Positions 42,695-51,498 of a stretch of DNA of 64,000 bases are shown here, in pieces. Source of the stretch: Blautia sp. An249 (GTDB lineage Bacteria; Bacillota; Clostridia; Lachnospirales; Lachnospiraceae); NCBI RefSeq assembly GCF_002159835.1, contig NZ_NFJL01000002.1:186001-250000 (forward strand), read 5' to 3'. Within the stretch, counting starts at the first letter, position 1, and each line of letters begins with the position of its first letter. The notes under the pieces are model-generated. The model was not told the origin of the DNA and did no database searches. It saw only the letters and a program-made list of their open reading frames with translations. The position numbers were made by a program, and so were the translations under genes.

Positions 42695-43048
42695 TTAGCC
42701 AATGACGGCATCCTCGGCGGTAAAATGCTCCAGAGAGTTTTCCTTTACCTGAATACAGATATAGGTGATTCCAGAGTCACTGGCTGCAAAGAATTGCCGT
42801 TTTGCCACAGGTGCGATTTTCAGCCAGTCACCAGCGGTAAGGTTGATCTCTTCTCCGTCAATTACAACCTTGCCATTACCCGCGAGAATTCCGTAGATTT
42901 CCTCGTTCTCTTTATGGGCGTGAACAAACGGAACACCTGCGCCTGCAGGAAGTTCGTTCAGACTGATTTCTGCACCCGTCAAGGACAGCTTTTCGTGTAA
43001 CTCGATTCTGTTTTCTTTATCAACTGTTGTTTTTGTGTAATTTGCCAT
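42695..43048 (-). CDS. Cupin-domain protein
   Basis: A single-domain cupin of 117 aa. Motif 1 is seen as PFVHAHKENEEIYGILAGNG (His, His, Glu metal ligands) and motif 2 as AGDWLKIAPVAKRQFFA. Small cupins of this type are often found next to HxlR regulators and may bind or isomerise small reactive compounds; the substrate is unknown. It is transcribed divergently from the HxlR gene and interrupts the phage tail genes. Confidence 0.88.
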   Translation of the reverse strand: MANYTKTTVDKENRIELHEKLSLTGAEISLNELPAGAGVPFVHAHKENEEIYGILAGNGKVVIDGEEINLTAGDWLKIAPVAKRQFFAASDSGITYICIQVKENSLEHFTAEDAVIG

Positions 43049-43137
43049 AATAGAATACCTCCGTTGTTGATTTGCAATTTTTGATTGCTTGATAACAGTA
43101 TAGTAGGGTACACATACAAAAACAAGTACGCACCTTT

Positions 43138-43173
43138 TTGTAACTGTACATTCAAATTTGAGTGTGTTACAAT
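43138..43173 (+). promoter_or_regulatory. HxlR promoter with inverted repeat
   Basis: TGTACA (43145-43150), 17-base spacer, TACAAT (43168-43173). TTGTAAC (43138-43144) and GTTACAA (43166-43172) form a 7-base inverted repeat that frames the promoter and could be the HxlR-type operator controlling both divergent genes. Confidence 0.5.
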
Positions 43174-43192
43174 GAAACGGGAGGTAGGAAAG

Positions 43193-43519
43193 ATGAGAAG
43201 AAAAGAAGAACTTCCGGAGTGCCCGGTTGCAACTGCTGTATCCCTTATTGGAGGGAAATGGAAGCTGCTGATCTTACGTAATTTGAAAGTACGCCCGTGG
43301 AGATTCAATGAACTGCAGCGGAGTATTGACGGTATTTCACAAAAGGTTTTGACAGATAGCCTGCGTCAAATGATGGATGACGGGCTTGTATACCGCCACG
43401 ATTATCAGCAGCAGCCGCTGAAGGTTGAATATGGTTTGACGGAGCTCGGACAAAAAATGCTCCCAATCGTAGATGCGCTTGCAGACTTTGGCATTTATTA
43501 TAAGTCTGTGGTTGAGTAG
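43193..43519 (+). CDS. HxlR-family transcriptional regulator
   Basis: A 108-aa winged-helix regulator from ATG 43193, which follows GGGAGGTAGGAAAG. The HxlR signature is clear: CPVATAVSLIGGKWKLLILRNL, with the effector-sensing cysteine of the family near the N-terminus, then FNELQRSIDGISQKVLTDSLRQM and the wing. HxlR proteins often sense reactive aldehydes or redox state. It probably controls the divergent cupin gene. Confidence 0.92.
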   Translation: MRRKEELPECPVATAVSLIGGKWKLLILRNLKVRPWRFNELQRSIDGISQKVLTDSLRQMMDDGLVYRHDYQQQPLKVEYGLTELGQKMLPIVDALADFGIYYKSVVE

Positions 43520-43588
43520 TATTAGGAATGGAAAATGCAAAAGCAGCGGAGTTCGACGGTGTTATGGTTTTGATAGAATGTAGAAATC

Positions 43589-43747
43589 ATGGATATTATG
43601 AAACACCTTTCAGCGATTTTGATTGAGGAAGCAAGAAATTGTGATTATGTTTACATAGTTGCTGTATCCCATTTTGAAAATATTGCTTCCAAATTCAGCA
43701 ATTACAGCTACGGGAGCAAAATTGATGAAAACCAGAGATTTGGATGA
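43589..43747 (+). CDS. Small ORF of unknown function
   Basis: A 52-aa ORF in an AT-rich stretch between the HxlR gene and the next tail gene. It starts MDIMKHLSAILIEEARNCDY and has no strong ribosome-binding site. I see no family. It may be a decayed third gene of the cupin/HxlR cargo. The rest of the 43520-43928 gap contains nothing else I can support. Confidence 0.3.
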   Translation: MDIMKHLSAILIEEARNCDYVYIVAVSHFENIASKFSNYSYGSKIDENQRFG

Positions 43748-43928
43748 ACATTGCAATAGAAATATGTATTTGCTTAACTTGAAATGCTGCATAAGATAAT
43801 CTACAAACAAATCCCTGTTTATCAGTGTGTTTTATAAAATAGAAAGCAAGGCAATTTACCGAATCAGAGCATCAGTCAGAAATGATTGGTGCTTTTTTGA
43901 TGCCTGAAAGTGGAAGGAGGGGTGTTCG

Positions 43929-45794
43929 ATGTATCCGGTAAGTGAGGCGTTCCTGCAGGCGGTACAGGGGAACACCCGGCGGTATTACTGGACGGGGAAG
44001 AGCACCACGGCGGCGGGTGTGGAGTATCTGTTCGACCAGGAGAACATTGTAAAAGGCAGCGGCTATGTGACGGCACAGTGCTGCGGCAATTCGGAGATCG
44101 AGCTTGGGGCGGTGTATGCGGCGGAAATGGGGATTAGCCTGTTCCTGGATATTGACCGGTACACCTTGGAGGGGGCAAAGGTGGAATTGGTCTACCATCT
44201 CCGGCTGGCGGATAGCACTTATGAAGCGGTGCCTATGGGAATTTTTGAAGTCAGTGAAGCAAACCGGACGGTCCATGTGCTGGAACTGAAAGCCTATGAT
44301 GCCATGCTCCGGTTTGACAAGGATTTCAACGGTTTTGAAACCATTGGCACCGCCTATGGCATGATGGCGCTGTGCAGTACGGCCTGCGGGGTGGAGCTGG
44401 CGCAGTCCCAGGCGGAGATCGAGGCTCTGCCAAATGGTGCGGAGCTACTCTCCATCTATCCGGAAAATGATATAGAAACTTACCGGGATGTGCTTTACTT
44501 TACGGCGCAGGTGCTTGGCGGGTTCTTCTGCATCAACCGGGAGGGGAAGCTGGAATTTCGCCAGTATGGAAATGTGCCGGTATTGGAGATTTTGCAGAAG
44601 CATAGGTTTTCCAGCAGCTTTTCCGATTTTGTGACAAGGTACACGGCGGTGAGCTCCACGAACCTGCGGACGCAGATGGCGGAATACTATGCCCTGGAAA
44701 CGGATGACGGGCTGACCATGAATTTAGGAGTAAATCCCCTTTTACAGTTTGGCCTGGAGGAAACGAGGGAGGAGCTTTGCCGGAATATCCTTACCGCTTT
44801 GACAAAGGTAAACTATGTGCCCTTTGATTCGGATACCATCGGAAACCCGGCCCTAGATCTGGGGGATGTGCTGACCTTTTCCGGAGGGCAGGCGGACAGC
44901 CAGCAGATGACCTGCATTACCTCTTTTACCTGCAAGATCGGAGGGCGGCAGAGCCTGAAATGTGTGGGGAAGAATCCCCGGCTTTCTCAGGCGAAGTCGA
45001 AAAATGATAAAAATATTTCCGGCCTGCTGAACCAGATCGAGGCGGGAAAGATCGGGATACACACCTTTACCAATGCCTCCGCCTATACCATCGGGGAGAC
45101 GAATGTGCGTATTATCAGTATCGAGTTTGCTTCCAAAGAGGAAAACCATGCGCAGTTTTTCGGGCAGGTGGTAGTGGATGTGGCGGCGGCTCAGAATACC
45201 CGGTCGGCGAATGCCGCCGGAACTATTGTGGTTCCCTTCCCTACGGAGGAAAACGGCGGGGATACATCTTCCGCAGAAACCGGAAAGGATACAGAAACCA
45301 CAGATATTTCCGTAGATGTGAGCCTGCCGGTTACATGGACGGAGGATGGGAAAGCGGTCTGTTATGTGACCTTTGAGCTGAACGATACAGAGATTTTGCT
45401 GCATCGCCCGGTGGAGACGTGGCACAGCGGCAAGCATATCCTTTCCCTTTACTATCCTATTGAAAATGTGGTACCGAATATCACGAATACCTTTAACGTG
45501 TACCTGTGGATAGCGGACGGTTCGGGCAGCGTAGGGATTGGGGACTGTATTGCTTCCATCAGCGGGCAGGCCATGGCGGCAGCTGCGGCATGGGACGGCA
45601 GGATCGAAATTGAGGAAACGACAGGATTATTTTCCATTGGCGGTGGATTGGAAACGGAAGATTTTGCGGACACGGTTGCAACGGAGACGATGGAGCTGGT
45701 GCAGAGGAGCTATTCGGATACGCTTACGGCAAAACCGCAGATCGGGGCGTTCTGCCGCCCGGTGACATGGCCGGTATCCGGCAGTACAGAATAA
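43929..45794 (+). CDS. Phage tail-tip/minor structural protein
   Basis: A 621-aa protein beginning MYPVSEAFLQAVQGNTRRYY, typical of siphophage tail-tip proteins downstream of the tape measure. The first 330 residues look like a gp27-type hub domain (YTLEGAKVELVYHL, GIFEVSEANRTVHVLELKAYD). A linker and a beta-rich C-terminal carbohydrate-binding-like or adhesin region follow. The frame is intact and GGAGGGG precedes the start. It probably sat at the host-contacting end of the tail. Confidence 0.8.
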   Translation: MYPVSEAFLQAVQGNTRRYYWTGKSTTAAGVEYLFDQENIVKGSGYVTAQCCGNSEIELGAVYAAEMGISLFLDIDRYTLEGAKVELVYHLRLADSTYEAVPMGIFEVSEANRTVHVLELKAYDAMLRFDKDFNGFETIGTAYGMMALCSTACGVELAQSQAEIEALPNGAELLSIYPENDIETYRDVLYFTAQVLGGFFCINREGKLEFRQYGNVPVLEILQKHRFSSSFSDFVTRYTAVSSTNLRTQMAEYYALETDDGLTMNLGVNPLLQFGLEETREELCRNILTALTKVNYVPFDSDTIGNPALDLGDVLTFSGGQADSQQMTCITSFTCKIGGRQSLKCVGKNPRLSQAKSKNDKNISGLLNQIEAGKIGIHTFTNASAYTIGETNVRIISIEFASKEENHAQFFGQVVVDVAAAQNTRSANAAGTIVVPFPTEENGGDTSSAETGKDTETTDISVDVSLPVTWTEDGKAVCYVTFELNDTEILLHRPVETWHSGKHILSLYYPIENVVPNITNTFNVYLWIADGSGSVGIGDCIASISGQAMAAAAAWDGRIEIEETTGLFSIGGGLETEDFADTVATETMELVQRSYSDTLTAKPQIGAFCRPVTWPVSGSTE

Positions 45795-45810
45795 TAGGAG
45801 GGAATAAACC

Positions 45811-46092
45811 ATGACTTTGAAAGGTGTTATGACAATCGAGCTGCTGGATGAGGATACCGGGGCAGTGGAAACGGTGACGGAGGAAAATATGATCACAGAG
45901 GCGGTCAACAACATCCTCGGCTTCAATCCTATGGGGATTTTCTATGCGGCTACGGGGGAATATGACAATGCGATTGTATGGAATGACAGCCTGCTCCCGA
46001 TCTGCCCCAACATGATCGGCGGCATACTGCCGGGTATCCACCGGAACGGAGGAACAGCTTGTCAGCCTGAAAGCGCAGAAGATGCACTATGA
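45811..46092 (+). pseudogene. Tail-fibre-like gene, truncated by fusion
   Basis: The first 70 residues (MTLKGVMTIELLDEDTGAVE..., then NILGFNPMGIFY and PNMIGGI) look like the start of a receptor-binding or fibre protein. From about 46016 the sequence is that of a serine recombinase read in the wrong frame (PGIHRNGGTACQPESAEDAL), so the rest of the gene was lost when it was joined to the recombinase. GGAGGG precedes the start. Confidence 0.7.
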
Positions 46093-47515
46093 GTCCTATA
46101 TCAAAGGGAATCCCGATTGGGAGTTTTGCGGGCTGTACTATGACGAAGGCATCACAGGGACGAAAAAAGAGAAGCGCACAGAGCTGCTCCGTCTGATCTC
46201 TGACTGTGAGAATGGGAAGATTGATTTCATTGTCACGAAGTCCATCAGCCGGTTTGCCAGAAACACAATGGATTGCCTGGAACTGGTCAGAAAGCTGGTA
46301 GACCTGGGGATTTACATTTATTTTGAGAAAGAGAACCTGAATACCGGCGATATGGAAAGCGAGCTGATGCTTTCCATTTTGAGCAGCCTTGCGGAGAGCG
46401 AGTCCGTATCCATTTCGGAAAATAACAAGTGGTCGGCACAGAGGCGGTTCCAGAATGGCACTTTTAAGGTTTCCTATCCCCCATACGGATATGAAAACAT
46501 CGACGGGAACATGGTCATCAACGAGGAACAGGCGGAGGTTGTGCGCTGGATGTTCTCGGAGACACTGGCGGGCAAAGGATGCTACAGGATTGCTGCGGCG
46601 CTGAATGAAAAAGGTGTTCCCACAAAAAAGAATGGACGGTGGACTGCCTCCACAGTCCGCGGAATTTTGAAAAATGAGAAATATACCGGGGACATCCTGT
46701 TCCAAAAGACCTATACGGACAGCCAGTTTAACCGGCATACAAACCGGGGCGAAAAGGATATGTACTACATGGAAAGCCACCACCCGGCGATTGTAAGCCG
46801 GGAGACCTTTGAGGCGGTTGCTGCGGTCATCGGGCAGCGCGGGAAAGAAAAGAGTGTGACGCAGGGGAATAAATACCAGAACCGCTACCCATTTTCCGGG
46901 AAGATCATCTGCGGGGAATGCGGGAGCAGCTTTAAGCGGAGGATTCATTATTCCACCCATCAGAAGTACATCGCATGGTGCTGCTCCAAACATATCGAAC
47001 ATATCGAGGACTGCTCCATGCAGTTTATCCGTCAGGATGCTGTGGAAGCCGCATTTATGACCATGATGAATAAACTGGCCTATGCGCATCGGCGCATCCT
47101 CCAGCCTTTGCGGGATGCGCTGCGCCGGGTGGATGACACAGAGGGTTTCCGAAGAATTGAGGAACTGGAAAACCGGATCGATGCGGTTTTGGAACGGGAG
47201 CAGGTGCTGTCCAACCTGATGGCAAAAGGGTATCTGGAACCGGCGCTTTATAGCAGCGAGAAAAACGAGCTGGCGAGGGAGCTGGAAGAACTGAAGGTCA
47301 GAAAAGATGCTATCATCCGGAGCCTGAACAGCAGCATGGCAAATGCCGATGCTGTCAATGAACTTTTGAAATTTACAGCAAGGGCGGAAATGGTCACCGC
47401 ATTTGACGAAGAAGTATTCGGCAGATTCGTGGAAAAGATCGAGGTCTATTCCAGGAGCGAGGTCGGTTTCGTGTTGAAATGCGGACTTACATTAAAGGAA
47501 AGGCTGGTGGAATAG
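46016..47515 (+). pseudogene. Large serine recombinase 1, start codon lost
   Basis: Site-specific recombinase of the resolvase/invertase type with recombinase and zinc-ribbon domains. In the frame opening after TGA 46013, the sequence reads [20 protein letters not shown] and then MHYESYIKGNPDWEF. The catalytic serine of RVST is therefore still encoded, but the natural start codon and the first few residues are gone; the first ATG is 46082, behind the active site. Downstream parts are complete: SRFARN, a recombinase domain, CGECGSSF...CCSKHI zinc ribbon and a coiled coil. It ends with TAG directly before the ATG of the next recombinase. Confidence 0.85.
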
Positions 47516-47929
47516 ATGGAACATACACCTTACGGATACCGGATTGAGAATGGAAAAGCCGTGATTGATGAAAAGACGGCAGAGCAGGTCAGGCTGATGT
47601 ACCGGTTTTATCTGGATGGGGCAAGTTTATGCGATTCTGCGGGTAAAGCTGGTATTTCGGTACAGCATGGAGGTGCCGCAAGAATGCTCTGCAATTCCCA
47701 TTATCTTGGCGATGAATATTATCCGGCTCTTATTGACCGGGAGACCTTTGAACGGGCAAAACAGGAACGGCGGCGGAGGGCAGCGGCTCTTGGCAGAGGC
47801 GGGAAAGCGCAAAAGCGGGAGGAAGCCGGGGTTCCCGTTGCTTTCCATATGAAACCGTCGGAAAAAGAGCTGGATGATCCTTACCGGCAGGCGGAGTATC
47901 TGTACAGCCTGATAGAAAGCGAGGGATAG
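47516..47929 (+). CDS. Short recombinase-like protein without catalytic domain
   Basis: A 137-aa protein that corresponds only to the DNA-binding recombinase domain of large serine recombinases: PYGYRIENGKAVIDEKTAEQVRLMY...NSHYLGDEYYPALIDRETFERAKQERRRR. The catalytic serine domain and the zinc ribbon are absent. Its start abuts the stop of recombinase 1 and its stop lies 3 bases before recombinase 3, so the trio is translationally coupled. It may be an accessory or directionality protein. Confidence 0.85.
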   Translation: MEHTPYGYRIENGKAVIDEKTAEQVRLMYRFYLDGASLCDSAGKAGISVQHGGAARMLCNSHYLGDEYYPALIDRETFERAKQERRRRAAALGRGGKAQKREEAGVPVAFHMKPSEKELDDPYRQAEYLYSLIESEG

Positions 47930-47932
47930 TCC

Positions 47933-49504
47933 ATGACAGAAAACAGAAGTGTTACCGTTATCCCGGCGCGCCAGCGCATGGGCGGCGGGATAAAGAAAGA
48001 GGAGAAACCAAAGCTGCGGGTAGCTGCCTACTGCCGTGTTTCCACGGACAGCGACGAACAGGCCACCAGCTACGAAATACAGATCGAGCATTATACCAGC
48101 TTTATCCAGAAGAACCCGGAATGGGAGCTGGCAGGCATTTTTGCGGATGATGGGATTTCCGGCACGAACACAAAGAAGCGCGAGGAACTCAACCGTATGA
48201 TTGACGAGTGCATGGCAGGAAAGATCGATATGATCATTACAAAATCCATCAGCCGTTTTGCCAGGAATACGCTGGACTGCCTCAAATATATCCGGGAGTT
48301 AAAGAGTAAAAACATCCCTGTTTTCTTTGAAAAGGAAAATATCAATACAATGGATTCCAAAGGCGAGGTGCTGCTTACCATCATGGCGAGCCTTGCGCAG
48401 CAGGAGAGCCAGTCCCTTTCCCAGAATGTGAAACTCGGACTGCAATACCGCTACCAGCAGGGGGTGGTACAGGTCAACCACAATCGGTTCCTGGGATATA
48501 CCAAAGACGAGGATGGCAGGCTGGTCATTGTGCCGGAGGAGGCGGAGATCGTAAAACGAATCTACCGGGAATACCTGGAGGGCGCAAGTCTGGCGCGGAT
48601 TGGCGATGGACTGGAGGCAGACGGTATCCTCACGGGCGCAGGGAAAAAACAGTGGCTGGCGACCACGATCAAGAAGATTCTGAGCAATGAGAAATACATC
48701 GGGGACGCCCTCCTGCAGAAGACCTATACCGTGGATTTCCTCTCCAAGAAACGCGTGAAGAACAATGGCATCGTTCCCCAGTATTATGTGGAGAACAGCC
48801 ATGAGCCGATCATTCCCCGCGAGATTTACATGAGGGTGCAGGAGGAAATGGCGCGGAGGGCGAACCTCCACAGCGGGGAGAAAAGAAAGAAACGGGTTTA
48901 CAGCAGCAAGTACGCCCTGTCGAGCATCGTATATTGCCCGAAGTGCGGGGAAATCTACCGCAGGATTGCATGGAACAACAGAGGGAAGCATTCTACTGTA
49001 TGGCGGTGCTGCACCCGTGTGGAGCATGGCCCTAAAGGGTGCGATGCCCCGACCATTCAGGAGTCAGTGCTGCAGAATGGTGTGGCAAAGGTAATAAATG
49101 AGGTGTTTGGAAACAGCAGCGCCTTCCTCCCTATCCTGGAAGAGAATATGCAGGCCGTCATCGGGAGTGATGTGGAGAGTCAGCTTGCGGAGATTGACGG
49201 GCGGCTGAAGGAACTGCAGCAGGAGCTTTTGAAACAGGCAAATGCGAAAAAGGATTACACAGAACTGGCGGATGAAATCTATGCCCTGCAAGAGCAGCGG
49301 CAGAATGTCCTCGCGGCGGAAGCCGAGCAGGATGGCAGGCGGCAGCGGATGGAGGAGATGAAAGCCCTTCTGGAAGAACAGGCGGATATTCCGTTGGAGT
49401 ATGACGAGCAGTTAGTGTGGAGGCTGGTGGAAAAGGTCACGGTTTATGAGGAAGAACTGGTTGTGGAATTCAAATCGGGATTGGAGATTCGTGTGGAGAT
49501 ATAA
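47933..49504 (+). CDS. Large serine recombinase 3
   Basis: Intact 523-aa large serine recombinase. The catalytic domain has [20 protein letters not shown] (serine in RVST, about residue 33), DDGISGTN and [11 protein letters not shown]. The recombinase domain (about 180-290), a zinc ribbon (CPKCGE...[12 protein letters not shown]) and a C-terminal coiled coil (about 420-490) follow. Such enzymes integrate and excise phages or conjugative elements at short att sites. Because its partner recombinase 1 has lost its start, excision may be blocked. Confidence 0.93.
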   Translation: MTENRSVTVIPARQRMGGGIKKEEKPKLRVAAYCRVSTDSDEQATSYEIQIEHYTSFIQKNPEWELAGIFADDGISGTNTKKREELNRMIDECMAGKIDMIITKSISRFARNTLDCLKYIRELKSKNIPVFFEKENINTMDSKGEVLLTIMASLAQQESQSLSQNVKLGLQYRYQQGVVQVNHNRFLGYTKDEDGRLVIVPEEAEIVKRIYREYLEGASLARIGDGLEADGILTGAGKKQWLATTIKKILSNEKYIGDALLQKTYTVDFLSKKRVKNNGIVPQYYVENSHEPIIPREIYMRVQEEMARRANLHSGEKRKKRVYSSKYALSSIVYCPKCGEIYRRIAWNNRGKHSTVWRCCTRVEHGPKGCDAPTIQESVLQNGVAKVINEVFGNSSAFLPILEENMQAVIGSDVESQLAEIDGRLKELQQELLKQANAKKDYTELADEIYALQEQRQNVLAAEAEQDGRRQRMEEMKALLEEQADIPLEYDEQLVWRLVEKVTVYEEELVVEFKSGLEIRVEI

Positions 49505-49518
49505 AGAAGGAAATGGAT

Positions 49519-49557
49519 AGCGCCCTGCGGACTGGAAACGGACTGCGGGGCGCTTTT
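49519..49557 (+). terminator. Terminator of the recombinase operon
   Basis: AGCGCCC...GCGG pairs with CTGC...GGGGCGCT around ACTGGAAACGGA, followed by TTTTGTG. It lies 15 bases behind recombinase 3. Confidence 0.65.
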
Positions 49558-49583
49558 GTGTGGAGAAAACATTTTAAGTAGTC

Positions 49584-49612
49584 TTGTGTTCATCAACCAC
49601 GGGCTTTATAAT
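49584..49612 (+). promoter_or_regulatory. Promoter of the deoxyribosyltransferase-like gene
   Basis: TTGTGT (49584-49589), 17-base spacer, consensus TATAAT (49607-49612), 64 bases before the start. Confidence 0.65.
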
Positions 49613-49676
49613 TAAGGATGAAGACGATAATATTATTGAATTTTATCTAAATATAATTTTTATTAGGAGTTAAGAT

Positions 49677-50696
49677 ATGGAAGAAAAGAATTGCATTGTA
49701 TGTGGTAGCGAGGCGTTAGTACAATTGAATATGGACCCGGTTAAGTATTTTTATTCTTGTCCGGTCTGCGGCAGATATGAATATTATGTTTCTTTTGCAG
49801 AACTGACAGATTTTGACTTAAATCATCTGGGAGCATATTTAGTATATAACGGTTTTAAAGAAAGCATTAGCGAGTATCGGTATTTTTCTACAATGAGTAA
49901 AGAACGTTGTGATGAATATAAAAGAGAATTTGCTAAAGGAAATGTAATACATGGAAATCCTGTGCGTTTAGAGGTAGAGAATGTTGAAAATTGGTATCCA
50001 AAGAAATTTTCAGAGAAGGTAGATCATATTCTTTTATATTTGGATTCTAAAATTCTTCATTGGGGAGAGTACATTAAATTAGAAAAAGAGGAATTATTTA
50101 GTTGCTTTTTTGTTGATAGGTATGACTATGTAAACGGTAATTATGAAAGACGATCTGAAAGTGCATTGAAGAGTCAGGCTAAATATATGATGAGGTACCT
50201 TAAAAAGCAAGAATTGATCGAGACGCTGGATAGTGTAAATGGTGAAGAATGTGAGAAGCCCATTTCTGTAACACCAAAAGGTTATGCTAGAATTGATGTA
50301 TTACAGAAAAATACTGCCAATGGAAAAAATGTTTTGGTAGCCATGAAATTTGGCGAGGATACAAAAAAATTGAGAGAGGCTATTAAGAAAGGAATTACTG
50401 AGGCAGGATATATTGCGATATTAATAGATGAAGTTGAACATAATGGCTTTATTACGCCAGAGTTGCTTAAACACATACGAGATAGTAAATTTGTGGTAGT
50501 AGATTTATCGCATCAAAATAATGGTGCATATTTTGAAGAAGGATATGCTATGGGATTAGGAAAACCGGTTATTCAGCTATGTAAGAAAAATGTCCAGTTG
50601 CACTTTGATATCGCACAAAAAAATACAATCATTTGGGAGACAGAAGATGAAATTGTAGATAGACTTAAAAATAGAATTAAAGCTACAATCGAATAA
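49677..50696 (+). CDS. Zinc-ribbon, nucleoside-deoxyribosyltransferase-like protein
   Basis: A 339-aa protein in three parts. An N-terminal zinc ribbon has C6/C9 and C28/C31. A helical middle follows, with a possible winged helix (about 160-210, ending ISVTPKGYARI). The C-terminal Rossmann-like domain (about 216-339) shows KNVLVAMKFGED, EAGYIAILIDEVEHNGFI, VVVDLSHQNNGAYFEEGYAMGLGKPVI and NTIIWETEDEIVDRLKNRI. This last part resembles nucleoside 2-deoxyribosyltransferase and TIR-like NAD-cleaving folds, with D276 and E287/E288 as candidate catalytic residues. Similar domains occur in predicted bacterial immune proteins. The gene is AT-rich, monocistronic and sits between a prophage and a transposon remnant, a typical defence-island setting. 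Function is inferred, not known. Confidence 0.72.
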   Translation: MEEKNCIVCGSEALVQLNMDPVKYFYSCPVCGRYEYYVSFAELTDFDLNHLGAYLVYNGFKESISEYRYFSTMSKERCDEYKREFAKGNVIHGNPVRLEVENVENWYPKKFSEKVDHILLYLDSKILHWGEYIKLEKEELFSCFFVDRYDYVNGNYERRSESALKSQAKYMMRYLKKQELIETLDSVNGEECEKPISVTPKGYARIDVLQKNTANGKNVLVAMKFGEDTKKLREAIKKGITEAGYIAILIDEVEHNGFITPELLKHIRDSKFVVVDLSHQNNGAYFEEGYAMGLGKPVIQLCKKNVQLHFDIAQKNTIIWETEDEIVDRLKNRIKATIE

Positions 50697-50793
50697 GATT
50701 GATAAGAGCTTAGAAAATGGTACGATATGTTTGCATAAACAGATAAAACACAAAACAGGTAGTTGATATGTTACCGAGAACAGATAAAAGGAA

Positions 50794-51498
50794 ATGACGT
50801 ACTTCCTATTTCCTCGTGCCATATTGGAGCGGTATATCCACAGCATTTTCAGAAAGCAAGCCATTGATTACAACGAGGAACACAGTCCTGAGAAGGCGGC
50901 AGAATATTTCCATGTGGAAAACGAATACGCCTGCTTTCATACTGGCCTTTACACGAGACGGTACAAAGCCATCTATGCCTGCTTTGACCGCAACAAGCGG
51001 CAGGCCAGTATGCTGGACTGGTATTTCCGGGGGTTCTCGGATGAGATATCGCCGTGGCTGAAATACATCAGCCCGCTTCCGAAGAAACCCAGCTACCATA
51101 TGACGCAGTATGGCGTCAACTATAACCCGGAGTGGCCGATACGGGTAAATGTAGACCACATCTTAGGCGACGAGGAGAACCTTTCCCGTCTGCCAGCCGC
51201 AATCCGTGATGCGCGCAACCTGCCATTACTCTTGGAAACCGCAGTAGAACTGGCGCGGCGGAAAGCGGTGGTAGAACCGGGCATCGTGGTGCCCCAGGGC
51301 TATCAGGGCCGGGTGCAGTATCTCCTGCCGATCTGTCTGACGGATATGGAGAAGCCTGACCTTGCTATGACCCTTACCATCATGGACGGGTATTATCTTG
51401 GCAATACCTGGTGTGGTTGGAATCCGCTTTTTCAGTTTATGAGATTTGGAGTAGCTTTTGAAATTTACAGTATGCCCGCAGTAGTCCATGCGCTCTAA
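50794..51498 (+). pseudogene. DUF3825-like protein fragment, chimeric 3' end
   Basis: The core (ENEYACFHTGLYTRRYKAIYACFDRN, then RVNVDHILGDEENLSRLP and GRVQYLLPICLTDMEKPDLAMTLTIMDGYYLGNT) matches DUF3825-type proteins of mobile elements. The N-terminus seems short for the family. After YYLGNT (about 51408) the frame continues as the antisense of a recombinase gene, so the true C-terminus has been lost at a recombination junction. Family function is not known. Confidence 0.6.

Larger units (their letters stand above)
37938..49560. mobile_element. Decayed prophage: tail module plus integrase operon
   Basis: Between the rlmD terminator and the terminator behind the third serine recombinase lie phage tail genes in normal order: major tail protein, assembly chaperones, tape measure, distal tail and tail-tip protein, fibre-like protein. 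A recombinase operon follows. No terminase, portal, capsid, replication, lysis or repressor gene is left. GC content looks higher than in the flanking sequence. Several genes carry internal deletions or frameshifts, so the phage cannot be functional. The exact att sites are not identified. Confidence 0.8.

Noticed and set aside
45950-47089. Minus-strand frame of 379 codons opposite recombinase 1
   Set aside because: Shadow of a recombinase with intact motifs on the other strand.
37920-49600. att-site pair of the prophage (TGTGGA..AAACAT-like similarity near 37953 and 49560)
   Set aside because: The similarity is short and gapped, within what AT-rich sequence gives by chance; not reported as att sites.
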